DNA of 64,000 bases. Source: Chloranthus sessilifolius (taxonomy: Eukaryota; Streptophyta; Magnoliopsida; Chloranthales; Chloranthaceae). Numbering within the stretch: position 1 is the first letter of the stretch; each line of letters begins with the position of its first letter. The stretch is from contig CM037596.1 in NCBI GenBank assembly GCA_021018995.1, positions 99,431,416 to 99,495,415 of the forward strand, given 5' to 3'. Below the pieces are notes generated by a model. It was not told the DNA's origin. It ran no database searches and was given only the letters and a program-made list of their open reading frames with translations. The position numbers and the translations under genes are program-made. Shown here in pieces: positions 23,479-34,331 of this stretch.

Positions 23479-23808
23479 GGGTAGGGGATTTTGCAACTAA
23501 AGATTCAGTATTTGCAACTGTTGTGGCTCCACCATTAATACCTTTAACTGCCTTTAATTAGACGATAGAAATGGTTTTTCATACTATGATCGTGAGGCCA
23601 TTAGTGTACCATGGGAGGAATTCTTGGGCCACTTTTGGAGATTTGGTCTACGTGGAATCAATATTTGACCGTCTATGGGTCATGATCGCAAGATATATGG
23701 TGTAAAAGATTAGGACAAAAAAATGATCTTCTCAGCCTAATTCAAAGTTGTCAAGGGTGGAACCATTAGTTGCAAACACTGAAATCACGGTTGCAAAAAC
23801 CCCAACCC
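23479..23808. mobile_element. Palindromic MITE, family A, with possible 9-bp target duplication
   Basis: Left end GGGTAGGGGATTTTGCAAC, right end inverted GGGTTGGGGTTTTTGCAACC. Flanks TTTAAAGAA and TTTAAAATA agree at 7 of 9 positions. Interior contains the usual TGACCGTCTATGG and AAGATTAGGACAAAAAAATG blocks. Confidence 0.68.
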
Positions 23809-24061
23809 TTTAAAATATGCCTTCATATTTATTTATCATGTAAGGTAGCTTTCATAGCTATTTATCATATAAGGCAGGGAAGACTCTTGACTTAGACCTT
23901 GGAGTAATCATCTTAGACTAGATAGTCATCTTGGAAAACGACATCTCAGTGAGCTGCTTCAAGGAATGAGTTAGGTACATGGTATGCAGGCACGTGTACT
24001 GTGCATGGCTCATATTTTAGTCTTTTGACTTTTGAGGCATGATTAGAAGTTTTGTTACCAA

Positions 24062-24172
24062 AAGATAATGCACCTTTATTTTAATCACAAAAAAAATATA
24101 AGGGAGTCATTACTTGCATAATGCACCTTTATTTTAATCACAAAAAACATATAAGGGAGTTATTACTTGCAC
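24062..24172. repeat. Two-copy tandem repeat, period about 55 bp
   Basis: ATAATGCACCTTTATTTTAA followed by TCACAAAAAA and ATATAAGGGAGT occurs twice back to back (24065 and 24119), each ending TATTACTTGCA. Confidence 0.75.
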
Positions 24173-25137
24173 ACGATTTTCAAGTGATTGCTCAAGATAT
24201 AAAAAAAGACTTGATATTTTAGTGACATGTGATATGTAAAAATGAAATATGAGTTGTCTGATTTGAAGTTCATGATCAATAGATCTCTGGTCCATAAAAT
24301 TGGAGCAAAACACGATAATTGTCATATAATCTATTGTAGTCAACTATTGAATTATATAATAGCCTTTGACTCTATTTAATCAATTTTTAAAAATTATATT
24401 TTGTTCTAATATTCTGTGATTGATATTTTTAAATTTTGACCTTCAAATCAAACAGCTTAAATGATGTTTTTACATATTAGAGGTTGCCAAACTTGCAAGT
24501 CTTTTTTTTAAATTTGGTGCAATCACTTAAAAAATCTGTGCAAGTAATGACTTCGAAAATATAATTATTTTTTTATGACATAAAAATAGGTGGGCTGGCT
24601 CCGAAGCATAAAATCAGCATCGATAGGCTTGTCCCGAAGCATGTACTTAATATTAACATAGTCCCACTAAAGTAGCCTCAGACAGATTTTAATTCGGAAG
24701 GAATGCACTGACATGACTAAACGGGCTTCAACCCATGGTGGCAAGCAAATACATTAAATCGGAGGCGATGCATTTAATAAATTGTCCAATTTTGGATCCA
24801 ACCCAGCCCAATGGGTTTTGGATATTTTTACCATAACCCGAATCCAACCCATGGTGGGTGGGTTCTCTCGCCTGTTGACTTTCAGTCAACTTGACCCATT
24901 TCAAGTGTACCTAAAAATGTATGACCATCTCAAAGCTTGGTCTGCACATGGTGCACACATGTACCTTACCAACTGTTTGTAAGAAATTAAGGGGTTCAAG
25001 CACTGACCACAATGCCACATGCTTGAGGGTACCATTGTGGGACAGGGTACTCGTGCTTTTAAGTATCTTACTTTCACGAATGTCAATGTTTGAAAAAATA
25101 AGTAAAAGAGTGTCTTGAGATCCGTGCAATGATTTTT
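24173..25137. other. Intergenic repeat debris
   Basis: No coding sequence. At 24780-24910 fragments ACCCAGCCCAATGGGTT and AACCCATGGTGGGTGGG belong to the GGGTCGGGT-type repeat. The rest is A/T-rich without recognisable structure. Confidence 0.3.
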
Positions 25138-25545
25138 TTTCTAGTACTTTAAATTCCCCCATTGAGTTCATCTATGTTGAAACCCGTTGATCGCTTTGAT
25201 CATACTATAAAAATCTTTTTTTGTTCCAATCTTTCAGTGGATGGATCTTAACATCATGGGCATGCAATCAGACAGTCAGTTTTTCTATTTCAGTTGGCAC
25301 ACTTTCCAAAAAAGTGACCTTAAAATCAGGTATTAATGTAATGAGTTTCACATGGTGTTAAGGCCACTTTTCGGGATATGTGTCATGTGAAATAAAAAAT
25401 TGACCGTTTGATAGTACTGTCTTGATTTCAAGATCCAGTGTGTCAATGATCGAGACAAAAAATGACATCAAAAGAGTTAATGGGTTTTCAACATCGGCGA
25501 ACTAAGAGATTCAATGACATATAAGGGTACCCCTTTTTTTATTGG
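25138..25545. mobile_element. Palindromic MITE, family A
   Basis: TTGAAACCCGTTGATCGCTTTG at about 25178 faces GAGTTAATGGGTTTTCAAC at about 25480; inner arms CTTTCCAAAAAAGTGACCTTA / AAGGCCACTTTTCGGGATATG. Directly precedes a hAT-type MITE. Confidence 0.65.
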
Positions 25546-25557
25546 ATAATGGCTCCC

Positions 25558-25712
25558 ATGGTTCAAAATTTCATTTATCGGCTTCGATTCTCACCGAAAC
25601 GGAAACAACTTTTGAAATTTCAGTCAATTTTTGTATGGCAGTAAAATTCTCGACTGAAAATTTTGGTCAGTCATATTTGAAACCGAAAATGAAACCACTA
25701 TTTGGATCCTTG
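25558..25712. mobile_element. hAT-type MITE (CCGAAATTTCGG family)
   Basis: 155 bp. Left end CATGGTTCAAAATTTC, right end inverted CAAGGATCCAAATAG. Exact 8-bp target duplication ATGGCTCC at 25550-25557 and 25713-25720. Interior of ACCGAAA / TTTCGGT-type palindromes. Confidence 0.92.
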
Positions 25713-25722
25713 ATGGCTCCTA

Positions 25723-26110
25723 ACCTACATTTAAACACCAAATATTGTTTAAATGATCGTACACTACTAAAATGTCACTTTTTATCTCATGCTATTGATG
25801 TGTGATTTATCATTGTGACATGTGGTATGTATCTATGATAAATTTAAATTATCTAAGTGGCAATCCATCATTGGAACATGTGCCAATTAAAGGATCATGC
25901 TTTTAACCATCCGAGTGGTGACCTTTAATATCAGCTATCGAAATTAAGAACAATCGTTGATATTAAAGTATAAAAATCGGATGGTTTGAATCTCTCAAAA
26001 GATCTAACTCTTGGGCTCATAACGATATAAATTTATAAGATGACAATAAATAGTGTAATATCGCTTAAATACTGTTTGCTGTTTAAATGACGATCACGAG
26101 AAGCGAGCCC
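25723..26110. mobile_element. MITE family C (ends CATTTAAACACCAAAT)
   Basis: Left end CTACATTTAAACACCAAATA, right GTTTGCTGTTTAAATGACG in inverted orientation. Contains the inner stem CCATCCGAGTGGTGACC ... AAATCGGATGG with TTTAATATCAGC arms also seen at 5840-6090 and 44145-44220. Confidence 0.65.
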
Positions 26111-26287
26111 TTGTTTTATTGGTAACCTCGGCTTGAATATGTACCATTGAGAAGCCGTGAGAATCTCATCACCGTAACCCTGACACAAATAAGCGTATGC
26201 TTTCTTTTTGAAATGATGTAAGATTTGAAGGAACGGTAGCTCTCTTTCTACATGTCGCCTAAAGTGACTGATTGATGCTTTGGAATT

Positions 26288-26670
26288 TGGATGGCCACCA
26301 TGTCAATTGGATGCTCAATCAAGCAATCTTAGCCATCTGATCAGTGCACTCTGCCACGGTAGATTGTGTCCGTTGTTTCATCTTCAATCCCACCAATTGG
26401 GTTTCAAGATTACCCAAACACCATCGTTGGTCCATGGACCCTACTATTACTAATACTTTGTTTGTTAACACAAGTTCTGGTAAAAAATAGTTGGAAATTT
26501 GAAATTTCTTATAAAAATATAATTTGCAAGTGTTTGGCAATATGGTGGGACCCACTATAAATTTTTTTTAAAATATCTCACATAAAAATTCCAGCTAAAA
26601 TTTAGCTGAACTTTTTTCTCCCAACGACATGGGTTAAAAGATAAGAGGAATTTTGGTGGCCACCCTTGCA
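26288..26670. other. Spacer between transposons, possible inverted ends
   Basis: GGATGGCCACCA near 26290 and TTTGGTGGCCACCC near 26652 form a short inverted pair, but the motif is itself palindromic, so this is weak. No coding sequence. Confidence 0.25.
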
Positions 26671-26841
26671 ACCCAAAATTTGTTCTTCTCAACTTAGATA
26701 TTTCATGCTTAAAATCATTTGATTGCTTTGGATCAACTGATCGAGGTTTTTTTTTCACCATAATTTTTCATATAATGAATCTTGAAACCATGAGCTTATC
26801 ATCAAACGCTCAATTTTTTTGTTGATGTGGCACATATGTCA

Positions 26842-27177
26842 ATACCGCTTTTTTCATGCCCACGTTTTCTCTGAAAGCGCCTACATCCTAGACCCCTGAA
26901 AAAAAACGTTGATTTCTTCAAATCAGATGATGGAGATCTTTTTTAATAAAAATCTTCCACAAAATAAATCTTTAGGGCCATATTTGGGGACTAGGGACAC
27001 ATGGAATCACAAATTGACCGTCCGATAGGTGTTACATGATCTTAAGATCCATTCTATGGACGATCAGGGTGAAAAACAATCACCCTCATCTGATCCAAAG
27101 CAATCCATAGTCTTCAAGGGGTCTGGGACGTGGGCACTTTCACAGAATGCATGGATGCGAACAGAGGTACCCATAAA
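26842..27177. mobile_element. Palindromic MITE, family A
   Basis: CATGCCCACGTTTTCTC with GCGCCTACATC and AGACCCCTGA at the left faces GGGGTCTGGGACGTGGGC and CAGAGGTACCC at the right. The core has TTGATTTCTTCAAATCAGATG and TCTGATCCAAAGCAATCC. A fragment of another copy lies just upstream at 26680-26840. Confidence 0.62.
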
Positions 27178-27194
27178 CAGCGACGCCAATAAAT

Positions 27195-27440
27195 ATAACC
27201 CAACCATCTAAGCCAGTTAATTTGAAGGCCATGATTTAAAGATCATAAGTGAAAAGATTGGCACTAAGTATAATCTTTATCATATGACTCAATGCACTCC
27301 AAAGCCATTATTCGATTCAACAGTTGATTGTATCAAATCATATGATAGAGATTGAGTTTTACACCACTCTTTTGCATCGTAGATCTGTAGATCATGACCT
27401 TCATATCAGACGATTTAGATGCAACCTCACCTCATAATCG
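27195..27440. mobile_element. Palindromic MITE, family B
   Basis: ACCATCTAAGCCAGTTAATT at the left faces GACGATTTAGATGCAACCTC at the right, with GGCCATGATTTAAAGATC / GATCTGTAGATCATGACC inside. Two copies in the other orientation lie at 49030-49480. Confidence 0.65.
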
Positions 27441-27499
27441 TATTATTTATTTGCACTGTAAAATCGTAACCTCGCTCCATCTCCTCCAACCAACATACA

Positions 27500-28000
27500 T
27501 TGAATGTTTTAAATCTGACAAAGGAGATTATTTTTTATCTCAATCTTTCATATGATGCATCTTGATATCATGGGTATATCGGTTTTTTTATTTCATGTGG
27601 TACCCATTCCAAAAAATGACTCGTGATTTGTATTGAGCTTGATGTGTGTCTCACGAGCAATAATCAAAATTTCAGCCGAAATGACCGAAATTTCGGTCCA
27701 AATTATCGGTTTCGTTCCTCACTGAAACGATAATTTGGACCGAAATTTTGGTCATATTTTGTATAGGATTCATATTTTCGGTCAAATTATCGGCCAAAAT
27801 TCCGGTTTCGGTCATGCCCGAAACCGAAATTTTCGCCGATATTTTAATCCTTGCTCATGAGTTTAGAGTTACTATTTGGGATTTATACCACGCAGAATAA
27901 AAACCTATCTGATTGTATGCCCATGATCTCAAGACCCATCTTGTAAAAAGTTTGGACAAAAAAAAAAATTATGTTCTAATTTACAGCGATTAATGCATTT
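27500..28000. mobile_element. Family A MITE split by a hAT-type MITE
   Basis: The left half (TTGAATGTTTTAAATCTGAC ... TTTCATGTGGTACCCATTCC) ends near 27657 and the right half (ACTATTTGGGATTTATACC ... TACAGCGATTAATG) resumes after 27861. The intervening 196 bp are a separate insertion with its own duplication. Confidence 0.7.
27658..27853. mobile_element. hAT-type MITE (CCGAAATTTCGG family), nested
   Basis: 196 bp. Left end CAATAATCAAAATTTC, right end inverted CAAGGATTAAAATATC. Flanks CTCACGAG (27650-27657) and CTCATGAG (27854-27861) differ at one base. The interior is a series of GACCGAAATTTCGGTC palindromes. Confidence 0.88.
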
Positions 28001-28259
28001 TGGCCCAACGAGATAGGGTGAGGTTACACTCTACTCCAAACTCTGTGTCGATCTCCTTAGGATATGTGTGTGCCAAGATGGAGGTGTTCTTACTTTGTTG
28101 CTGTGTGCTATCCTACACCGATAAATACAACAGGATACTTATCACAGCCGGCCGTCAGGATATATCATTTCCTTGCTTGTTTTTTTTGTCAAAAGGTGTT
28201 TTTTGTCTTCTGTCCGATTTTTAGGGTTTTTGATGTCTTAATATAAAAGCTTATTTTGA

Positions 28260-28800
28260 AAAACTAAGGTTTAAGCAAGTAAGTAAGTGCTTCTTTCTCC
28301 TTGAGCATTAAACCCTAGAGTTGTTCTTCTTCATTCTTTGAATCTCTTGGTGTGTAGGCTAAATCATTTGTTACTCAAAGAGCTCTAGTCTTCTTCACCC
28401 TTATTTTAAATCATTTTACTCAAGTGTTTTGAGTGTTAGTCATCCCTAAAGATTATGGTGTTTGATAGATAACTTTATGGGTTCAAGGTGGTTCGTTGTG
28501 TGATCATCAACGGAAAAGAAAAGCGTCCGAATGAGAAGCTATGGAGGTGACCCGAGAAGAGATGTAGTTTTGCATTGGGGTTTGATAGGGCATGCGCATT
28601 TGTCGGCATATTATTCGAACTCATTGTAATATTTTATTTTCATAGTGGATTTGGCTTGTAGACTTAGGTCCTATGATTTTTTCCAGAGATTGAGTTTTCA
28701 CGTATTTCTTTGTGTTGTGGTAATTATTGGCGTAACATTATGTAATCACTAGATTAATTAGAACTAATTGAATACCCGTGAAATTCCTTAGATCGTAGGA
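28260..28800 (+). mobile_element. Probable LTR fragment of a Copia-type element
   Basis: AAACCCTAGAG at 28311, a long T-rich leader, and TTTTTCCAGAGATTGAG followed by TTTTCACGTATTTCTTTGTG at 28680-28715 resemble the 3' portion of several plant Copia LTRs. Ends and internal domain are missing, so this is a tentative call. Confidence 0.4.
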
Positions 28801-29039
28801 ATTTCACTCTCTTCTTTCCTTTGAAAACACATTAGATTAACGCAAAACACAGATTGTAAAATCTTAAATGATTTCTCAATATTTGAAAGCAAGGAAGGTT
28901 ATCTCTATTTTTCACCATTCAATTAAAAATCCTAGAGACTATTTATTAAAAGTATTGTGATGTCTTAAGTCACATTTTCCCCCTAAAAATTATAAATTGT
29001 AGGACGGATTTATTGGGGACAAAGTGTAGGCGATGATGT

Positions 29040-29209
29040 GGCATGATGTGATTGGCTATATCAACTTGCATTAATTGAGTTTCACCATACTTGTAGCGTC
29101 TCGACACATCAATCGCTTGTATTTGGCATGATATGACTGGCTGTATCAACCTGCATTAATTGAGTCTCACCGTACTTGTAGCGTCTCGACACATCAATTG
29201 CTTGTATTT
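29040..29209. repeat. Two-copy tandem repeat, period 85 bp
   Basis: GGCATGATGTGATTGGCT at 29040 and GGCATGATATGACTGGCT at 29125; both copies contain TTGTAGCGTCTCGACACATC and end with GCTTGTATTT. Confidence 0.9.
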
Positions 29210-29289
29210 TGTCTACTTACATTTTGTCTACATAAAATTTGTCCATATAATAGTCGTTTTTTTCCCCTTTGCAAAATTGATATTGGTTA

Positions 29290-29470
29290 AATACTTAGTT
29301 TGACGTAAAACTACACGGGTTGATTGGGTCAGGAAAATTTTTTTGTTGCTCAATAAATATGACACATGCTCGGCCTAGTGATTCACCCGACATGACCCAA
29401 CAGGTCAAATTTATGAGCCCGACCTTATGAAAAATGGGTCGGGCAGTTGAGCATAGGGTCTAGCTAATCC
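29290..29470. repeat. GGGTCGGG-type repeat fragment
   Basis: TTGATTGGGTCAGG near 29320, CGACATGACCCAACAGG near 29390 and AATGGGTCGGGCAG near 29433 belong to the dispersed GGGTCGGGT family. No boundaries assigned. Confidence 0.4.
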
Positions 29471-29667
29471 CTATTACCTCTAATCTGATGTCGCCCGCAT
29501 TAAATGTGGGAGTAACTAATGATTTAAAGACAACGATTCTTTCAAACCTCGAACCAATAATATCAATTGCCCTACCCTTATCCTAAGTAGCTATTGTTTG
29601 TTTTGTATTTTTATTTTCATACTTCATCAAGAGAAATTTATATTTATGACATTTTCTCGATGGGTAG

Positions 29668-29672
<5 letters not shown>

Positions 29673-29738
<66 letters not shown>
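29673..29738. repeat. (TA)n microsatellite, about 66 bp
   Basis: Uninterrupted TA dinucleotides. Confidence 0.97.
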
Positions 29739-29740
<2 letters not shown>

Positions 29741-29789
29741 CGTTAACCATGTGAAGAGCGCGCACATATCCACAACAAAAAATTGTTAG

Positions 29790-30255
29790 CTGCCTTGAAT
29801 GAGACTGTGGAGATCATTTTTTGTCCCAATTTCTCACACAAGAGATCTTGAGATCACAGCCATGGATTAAAACACTGGAAAATTGGTACGTATCGTCCGA
29901 GCCGAAAATCGATACATGTCGGACGATACATTGAATGTATCCTCCGATATTAGTTGTACAAAAGGGCGATACGGTACATTTAATGTACCGTATCGTCCAC
30001 CTCCGATACCGATATGTATCGTTCGATGCATAGCGGTATCGGACGATATTTTGATCCATGATCACAGCACACCACACCTATTAGAGGATTAGATTTTGAT
30101 TCCACGTGGCACACATTCCCAGAGTATCATTTATGGGGATGTGTGCCACGTGGAATCAATATGTGACTATTGATAGGTGTTTCATGATCTCAAAATTTAT
30201 TGTGAAAGATTGGGATGAAAAATGATCTCTATCGTCTGATTTAAAACAGTCAACA
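29790..30255. mobile_element. Family A MITE split by a hAT-type MITE
   Basis: Left half GCTGCCTTGAATGAGACTG ... CAAGAGATCTTGAG, right half GATTCCACGTGGCACACATTCC / GTGTGCCACGTGGAATCAA ... CTGATTTAAAACAGTCAAC. The two halves match other family A copies once 29861-30060 is taken out. Confidence 0.72.
29861..30060. mobile_element. hAT-type MITE (GATACG family), nested
   Basis: 200 bp. Left end CATGGATTAAAACACTGG, right end inverted CATGGATCAAAATATC. Exact 8-bp target duplication ATCACAGC at 29853-29860 and 30061-30068. Contains GGTACATTTAATGTACC like the copies at 4127 and 16567. Confidence 0.93.
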
Positions 30256-30566
30256 TCGATATGTGTTATTCACAAATTTACCGAGTGTATATAACACTAC
30301 CATTTCTCAATCTATAAAAGTTGCCAAAGTTGCCACAACAATGCAAAACATTATGGTATCATAATGAAATCTATCAACTTCAAGGGCAGTGGAGAAAAAC
30401 AAAATATCAAGAATTTGTTATAAATGTAGGGTGCATGAGTCATCAAATGTAGCATCAATTGAGATGTGCAGGTGGCAAGTCTACTTCAAGATGGGTTTGG
30501 CCAAATTAAAATTTATTTTTATCAAAGATTTGACCATATGATCAAAACACTTGTTGTGCTTTCTGT

Positions 30567-30936
30567 CAACGATCAAAATAGTGGTTTGGTTTTTGGTTTC
30601 GGACATGACCGAAATTAAAAATTTGAACCGAACTTTCGGCTAAAATTTTGGATTTTGAGTAATAATTTCCCCCAAGGATCAAAATTTCGGTCCAAAAATG
30701 AAATCCCAAAATTTCGGCTTTTTCGAATGGGGTTGAAAATTTCGGCTGAAATTTCGGTCCAAAATTTCGGTTTCGATCCCTACCGAAACTGAAACGAAAT
30801 CTGAAATTTTGATCCTTAATTTCCCCTCCACATATATTTGGACCGAAATTTCGGTTTAAGTTATCTTTTCTGAGGGACCGAAATCGAAATGATTCAGCTG
30901 CTAACTTAGAGTTATAGACAGAAATTTTGAACCATG
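30567..30936. mobile_element. hAT-type MITE (CCGAAATTTCGG family), outer copy
   Basis: Begins CAACGATCAAAATAG and ends with the complement of CATGGTTCAAAATTTC; 370 bp including a nested copy at 30673-30818. The flanking 8-mers (CTTTCTGT, CTTCCATG) do not match, so the outer boundary is less certain. Confidence 0.65.
30673..30818. mobile_element. hAT-type MITE (CCGAAATTTCGG family), inner copy
   Basis: 146 bp. Left end CAAGGATCAAAATTTC, right end inverted TAAGGATCAAAATTTC. Exact 8-bp target duplication ATTTCCCC at 30665-30672 and 30819-30826. It lies inside a second element of the same family. Confidence 0.92.
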
Positions 30937-31099
30937 CTTCCATGTCGTCCATTTTCATATGCTATTTAGCCGTTCATTTAAAATCCCTAGACTCTCCACA
31001 TACTTTTTTCTTATTCTTTTCCTTTGTTTTTTAATTTGAAGCCCAAACATACTTTTTTTATTATTTTTTATGATGTCATACGACATAGATAATCTGGAT

Positions 31100-32560
31100 G
31101 TGCTGTTATAAATTTTAAATGCGTTATCGTAAGTGCATGAATCGGAGTGTAGCAATTGGATACAGAGTGCAAGGTCAATCCCACGAGGATTTAAAATAAA
31201 TTTTAAAAGAGGAAATAGCAATCAATCATAAGATTTTCCACAGATCTAAAATAATATTAACCTAGTTTACTAGATTTGAGTAATATGAAGGAAAGAAAAA
31301 TTAAACAATAAGATGTAACTAAATGCGGGAGAAAAAGGCGGGGTTTGGGACGCTAAATCTTCCCATCCTTGGTTTATCATTTATAATTATAGATCTAATT
31401 GGTCGAAAATTAAAACATGCTAAATCACATAAACATCGAATCAATTAATAATTTATGGAAAATAAAACATTAAATCCTCAAAATAATCCTAGATTACGTT
31501 CTTCCCAAACCGTAAAAGAGAGAAGACAAAACATTCATTGTATGAAAGAATTCTCTAATCACGATGAATAAATGCCTCAAATATTTACAATGAAAAATAG
31601 GGTGTGAATTCTCGATCATAGATCTGAGATCATGGGAAAGCATAAGTAGTTCCCATGTCTTAGAATGGTGATCGGTATTCATAATAATCAGCAAGAACAA
31701 ATGAGCAATAAAGTTCCAGTACATCTAAAAGAAAAGCATCCCCACTATAGATCTATAATTATAAATGAATACCGCAAATGAGATTCATTAGTTCCCAACC
31801 CTCAAGAAGATTAGCCACACATTTCTAAGGAAAAACATAACATTAATAAAATAAAACTCAAATATTGCATTAATATATTGTCAAAAGCTTGAACAAATCT
31901 AACGTATGCTTGAATGTACGAGCCACAATCTTTCTCCAAAGCACAAGATGAAACTAATCTACTTTCTAAAGCTAAGAAATTAAAAAAAGATGCTAGGAAA
32001 ATAAATAAGAATACTAAAAAAAACGAAAGATGATTCTAATTTTCACTTAAATAAGGGCCCTGCTCGAAACCTAAAATTCAAAATCGATCGATCCAAAAAT
32101 AGATCGATTGATTTTGAATGTTAAATTTGCTGCGAATCAATTCACTTAAAATCGATCGATCAGTTCAATAAATCGATTGGTTCAATAAATCGATCGATCA
32201 ATTTTTGATAGAGTCTAAAACAAAAATTATTTATATAAATTCAATCGATCGACTAAGAAGGTCGATCGATCGATTCTGGACAGTGCTTCTGTGGGATTAA
32301 CTCTTCTCAGCTTCAATCGATCGATTGATCCTTCATGGATTTCTGGGCCTGACGGTTCCTTGGTTCAATATTCCAATGTTAGTTGTTCTTATGTTCTTTT
32401 ATGCCATCAAATGCATCCAACGGTCATATTTTCCTAAAACCATCAAAACTCCACAAAAGCTGTCAAATTATTCTTATTGGACAACTAAGTGTACATTTTA
32501 GGGTGTGAAATATGATTATATTTAAACATACATCATGTGCCTTACATATCGTAGAGAGTG
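31100..32560. repeat. Unclassified repeat with a CGATCGAT-rich block (32080-32330)
   Basis: No protein homology. Around 31130-31190 the sequence GTGCAAGGTCAATCCCACGAGGATTT resembles a conserved non-coding stretch found beside some plant LTR retrotransposons, recalled only loosely. From about 32080 to 32330 the motif ATCGATCGAT or a close variant occurs about eight times with irregular spacing. Ends not found. Confidence 0.35.
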
Positions 32561-32771
32561 ACAGTTTAAGACCAACACTTGAGGGATAAATCTCACACAA
32601 TAAATTACCTACATTAAGCCACACATAAGGGATAAATCCCTAGTATAATGTTGATTCAACGGGAATACCACAATTCTTGGGCTAAATCTAATTTAAGCTT
32701 ATATATGCACATGATATAAAGTGGGGTTGATCCTCTCAATGACATAAAAAAGATTATCAAGCTAATGAGTA

Positions 32772-33231
32772 GCCTTATAGTTAGAGTTAGTCTACAATAG
32801 GTGTCCACCCATCACCCATCATGAGTGGACTTTGCAGTTTGCATGTCTTTGTGACTACATAACTTCACGGATTTCCATACATTAGGAGGATCCGTGCAAG
32901 TGACATAGTCATAGGGATAGGGACATGCAGAGTATGGTATAAAAAATCGGCCGATGCTGATATGTAACGGCGATACGTATCGGTTCCATAACTCGGTATC
33001 AGCCGATATGGGCTCATATTGGCCGATACGTATCGGTTTGAGATGAGATTTGGAGTTTTAAAAAAGAAAAGAAAAAAAGTCCGATACATATCGGTATCGG
33101 CCAATTCATATCAATCCTCCATGGATCGATACCCGATACCAATTCCAAGTTTGACACCTTGTGTGGATTGCGATGTCCACTCATCATATCATGGGTAGAC
33201 ACCCATTGTAGACTAATTCTTATAGTTATCC
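32772..33231. mobile_element. MITE with nested GATACG-family MITE
   Basis: Outer arms: AGTTAGTCTACAATAGGTG at the left faces CACCCATTGTAGACTAATTC at the right, with CATGAGTGGAC / GTCCACTCATCATATCATG inside. The centre (about 32933-33161) is a second element: TATGGTATAAAAAATCGG at one end, inverted CAAGGTGTCAAACTTGG at the other, dense in GATACGTATCGG. The inner element has no clear 8-bp duplication. Confidence 0.65.
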
Positions 33232-33399
33232 AACTATTGTCAAAATCAAAATTTACAAATTTCTACGGTAGCTTGACATTCATGAAAGTAAGCTATTAGT
33301 AAGATTATTAAAATAAAAAACTTTCCATAAATTAAACTAATGGAGGCAACTACTTGCACATGGAAATTAGGCCCTTCACACACGAAAAATGGGCCTTTA

Positions 33400-33730
33400 T
33401 TAGGGTCTCATTGGGCCAATTACAATCGGGCCTCTTGGAACTAGGCCATACATGATCCGATTACTATTTGGGTCAGGCCTTTCGGGGCCTATTTTTTATT
33501 TGGGCCAACCTTTCTCAACCCATACTCGATCCATTCCAAATTTATATAGCAATTTTCTCATATGATCAGGTTGGGCTGGGTTCGGGTCAAGCTTAAACGG
33601 GATAATTTTTAATCAGGCTTTTAGAACTAGCCCATACTCGACCTATTTTTATTCAGGCCGAACTACCTCAGCCCATACTCGACCTATTTCGGGGTAGGGT
33701 GAGCTCAAGCTCGACCCGTTGAGACCCCTA
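33400..33730. repeat. GGGCCGGGT-type dispersed repeat fragments
   Basis: Alternating GGGCC, CCCATACTCGACC and GGTTGGGCTGGG blocks, unbounded. Same vocabulary as 33862-34040 and 38760-39240. Confidence 0.4.
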
Positions 33731-34331
33731 GACTATTATAGAAAATTTTCACATTTCCATGGCAAAGGCTTAATTTATTTGTGCAAGTAGTTGCTCCCTT
33801 AACTAAAGAGGCATTAGCCTAGTTGGCACGCTCCCTCCATTGTGAGGGAGTAGGTCATGGGTAGGGCTCTCAATGGGCCAAATTAGGGCCGGGTTGGAGT
33901 TCAACCCGGCCCTAACCTACTCGGGTCGGGTTCCCAAAATTTTCAGCCCGGCCTTAATTCGGGCTGCGATGTACTCAGCCCAAGCCGGCCCCTATCGGGG
34001 AAGAGCCAGGCTTGAGCGTTTTTTGGGGCTACTTTTATAGTAAATTTTGGTTGGACTTTGGGCTGTTTTTTTTTTTTCTAATATAAGTTTGAAGAAGGTT
34101 AAAATTTTAATTAATTAATTATATTAACATTATAGAGGCTTAGGTACATGCTTTTATTCAAATATTTCATTTTAGTTTGTTGTACAATGGTTATAATGGA
34201 TAACAGTTGTTTGAAAGGACAATAGTTGCACAATGATTATAACGGACAACGATTGCACAATGATTATAACGGACAACGATTAATCTCAGGGCCTTTAAGT
34301 AAATTATATTTAATTAAAAGGATTTCTTTTA

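Noticed and set aside
29583..29789. Open frames of alternating Ile-Tyr at 29.6 kb and 37.0-37.2 kb
   Set aside because: They are translations of TA microsatellites and have no start context or homology.
30566..30958. A 130-residue minus-strand frame rich in Phe, Arg and Asn
   Set aside because: It is the translation of the CCGAAATTTCGG palindromic MITEs; the repeats of its protein are those of the DNA.
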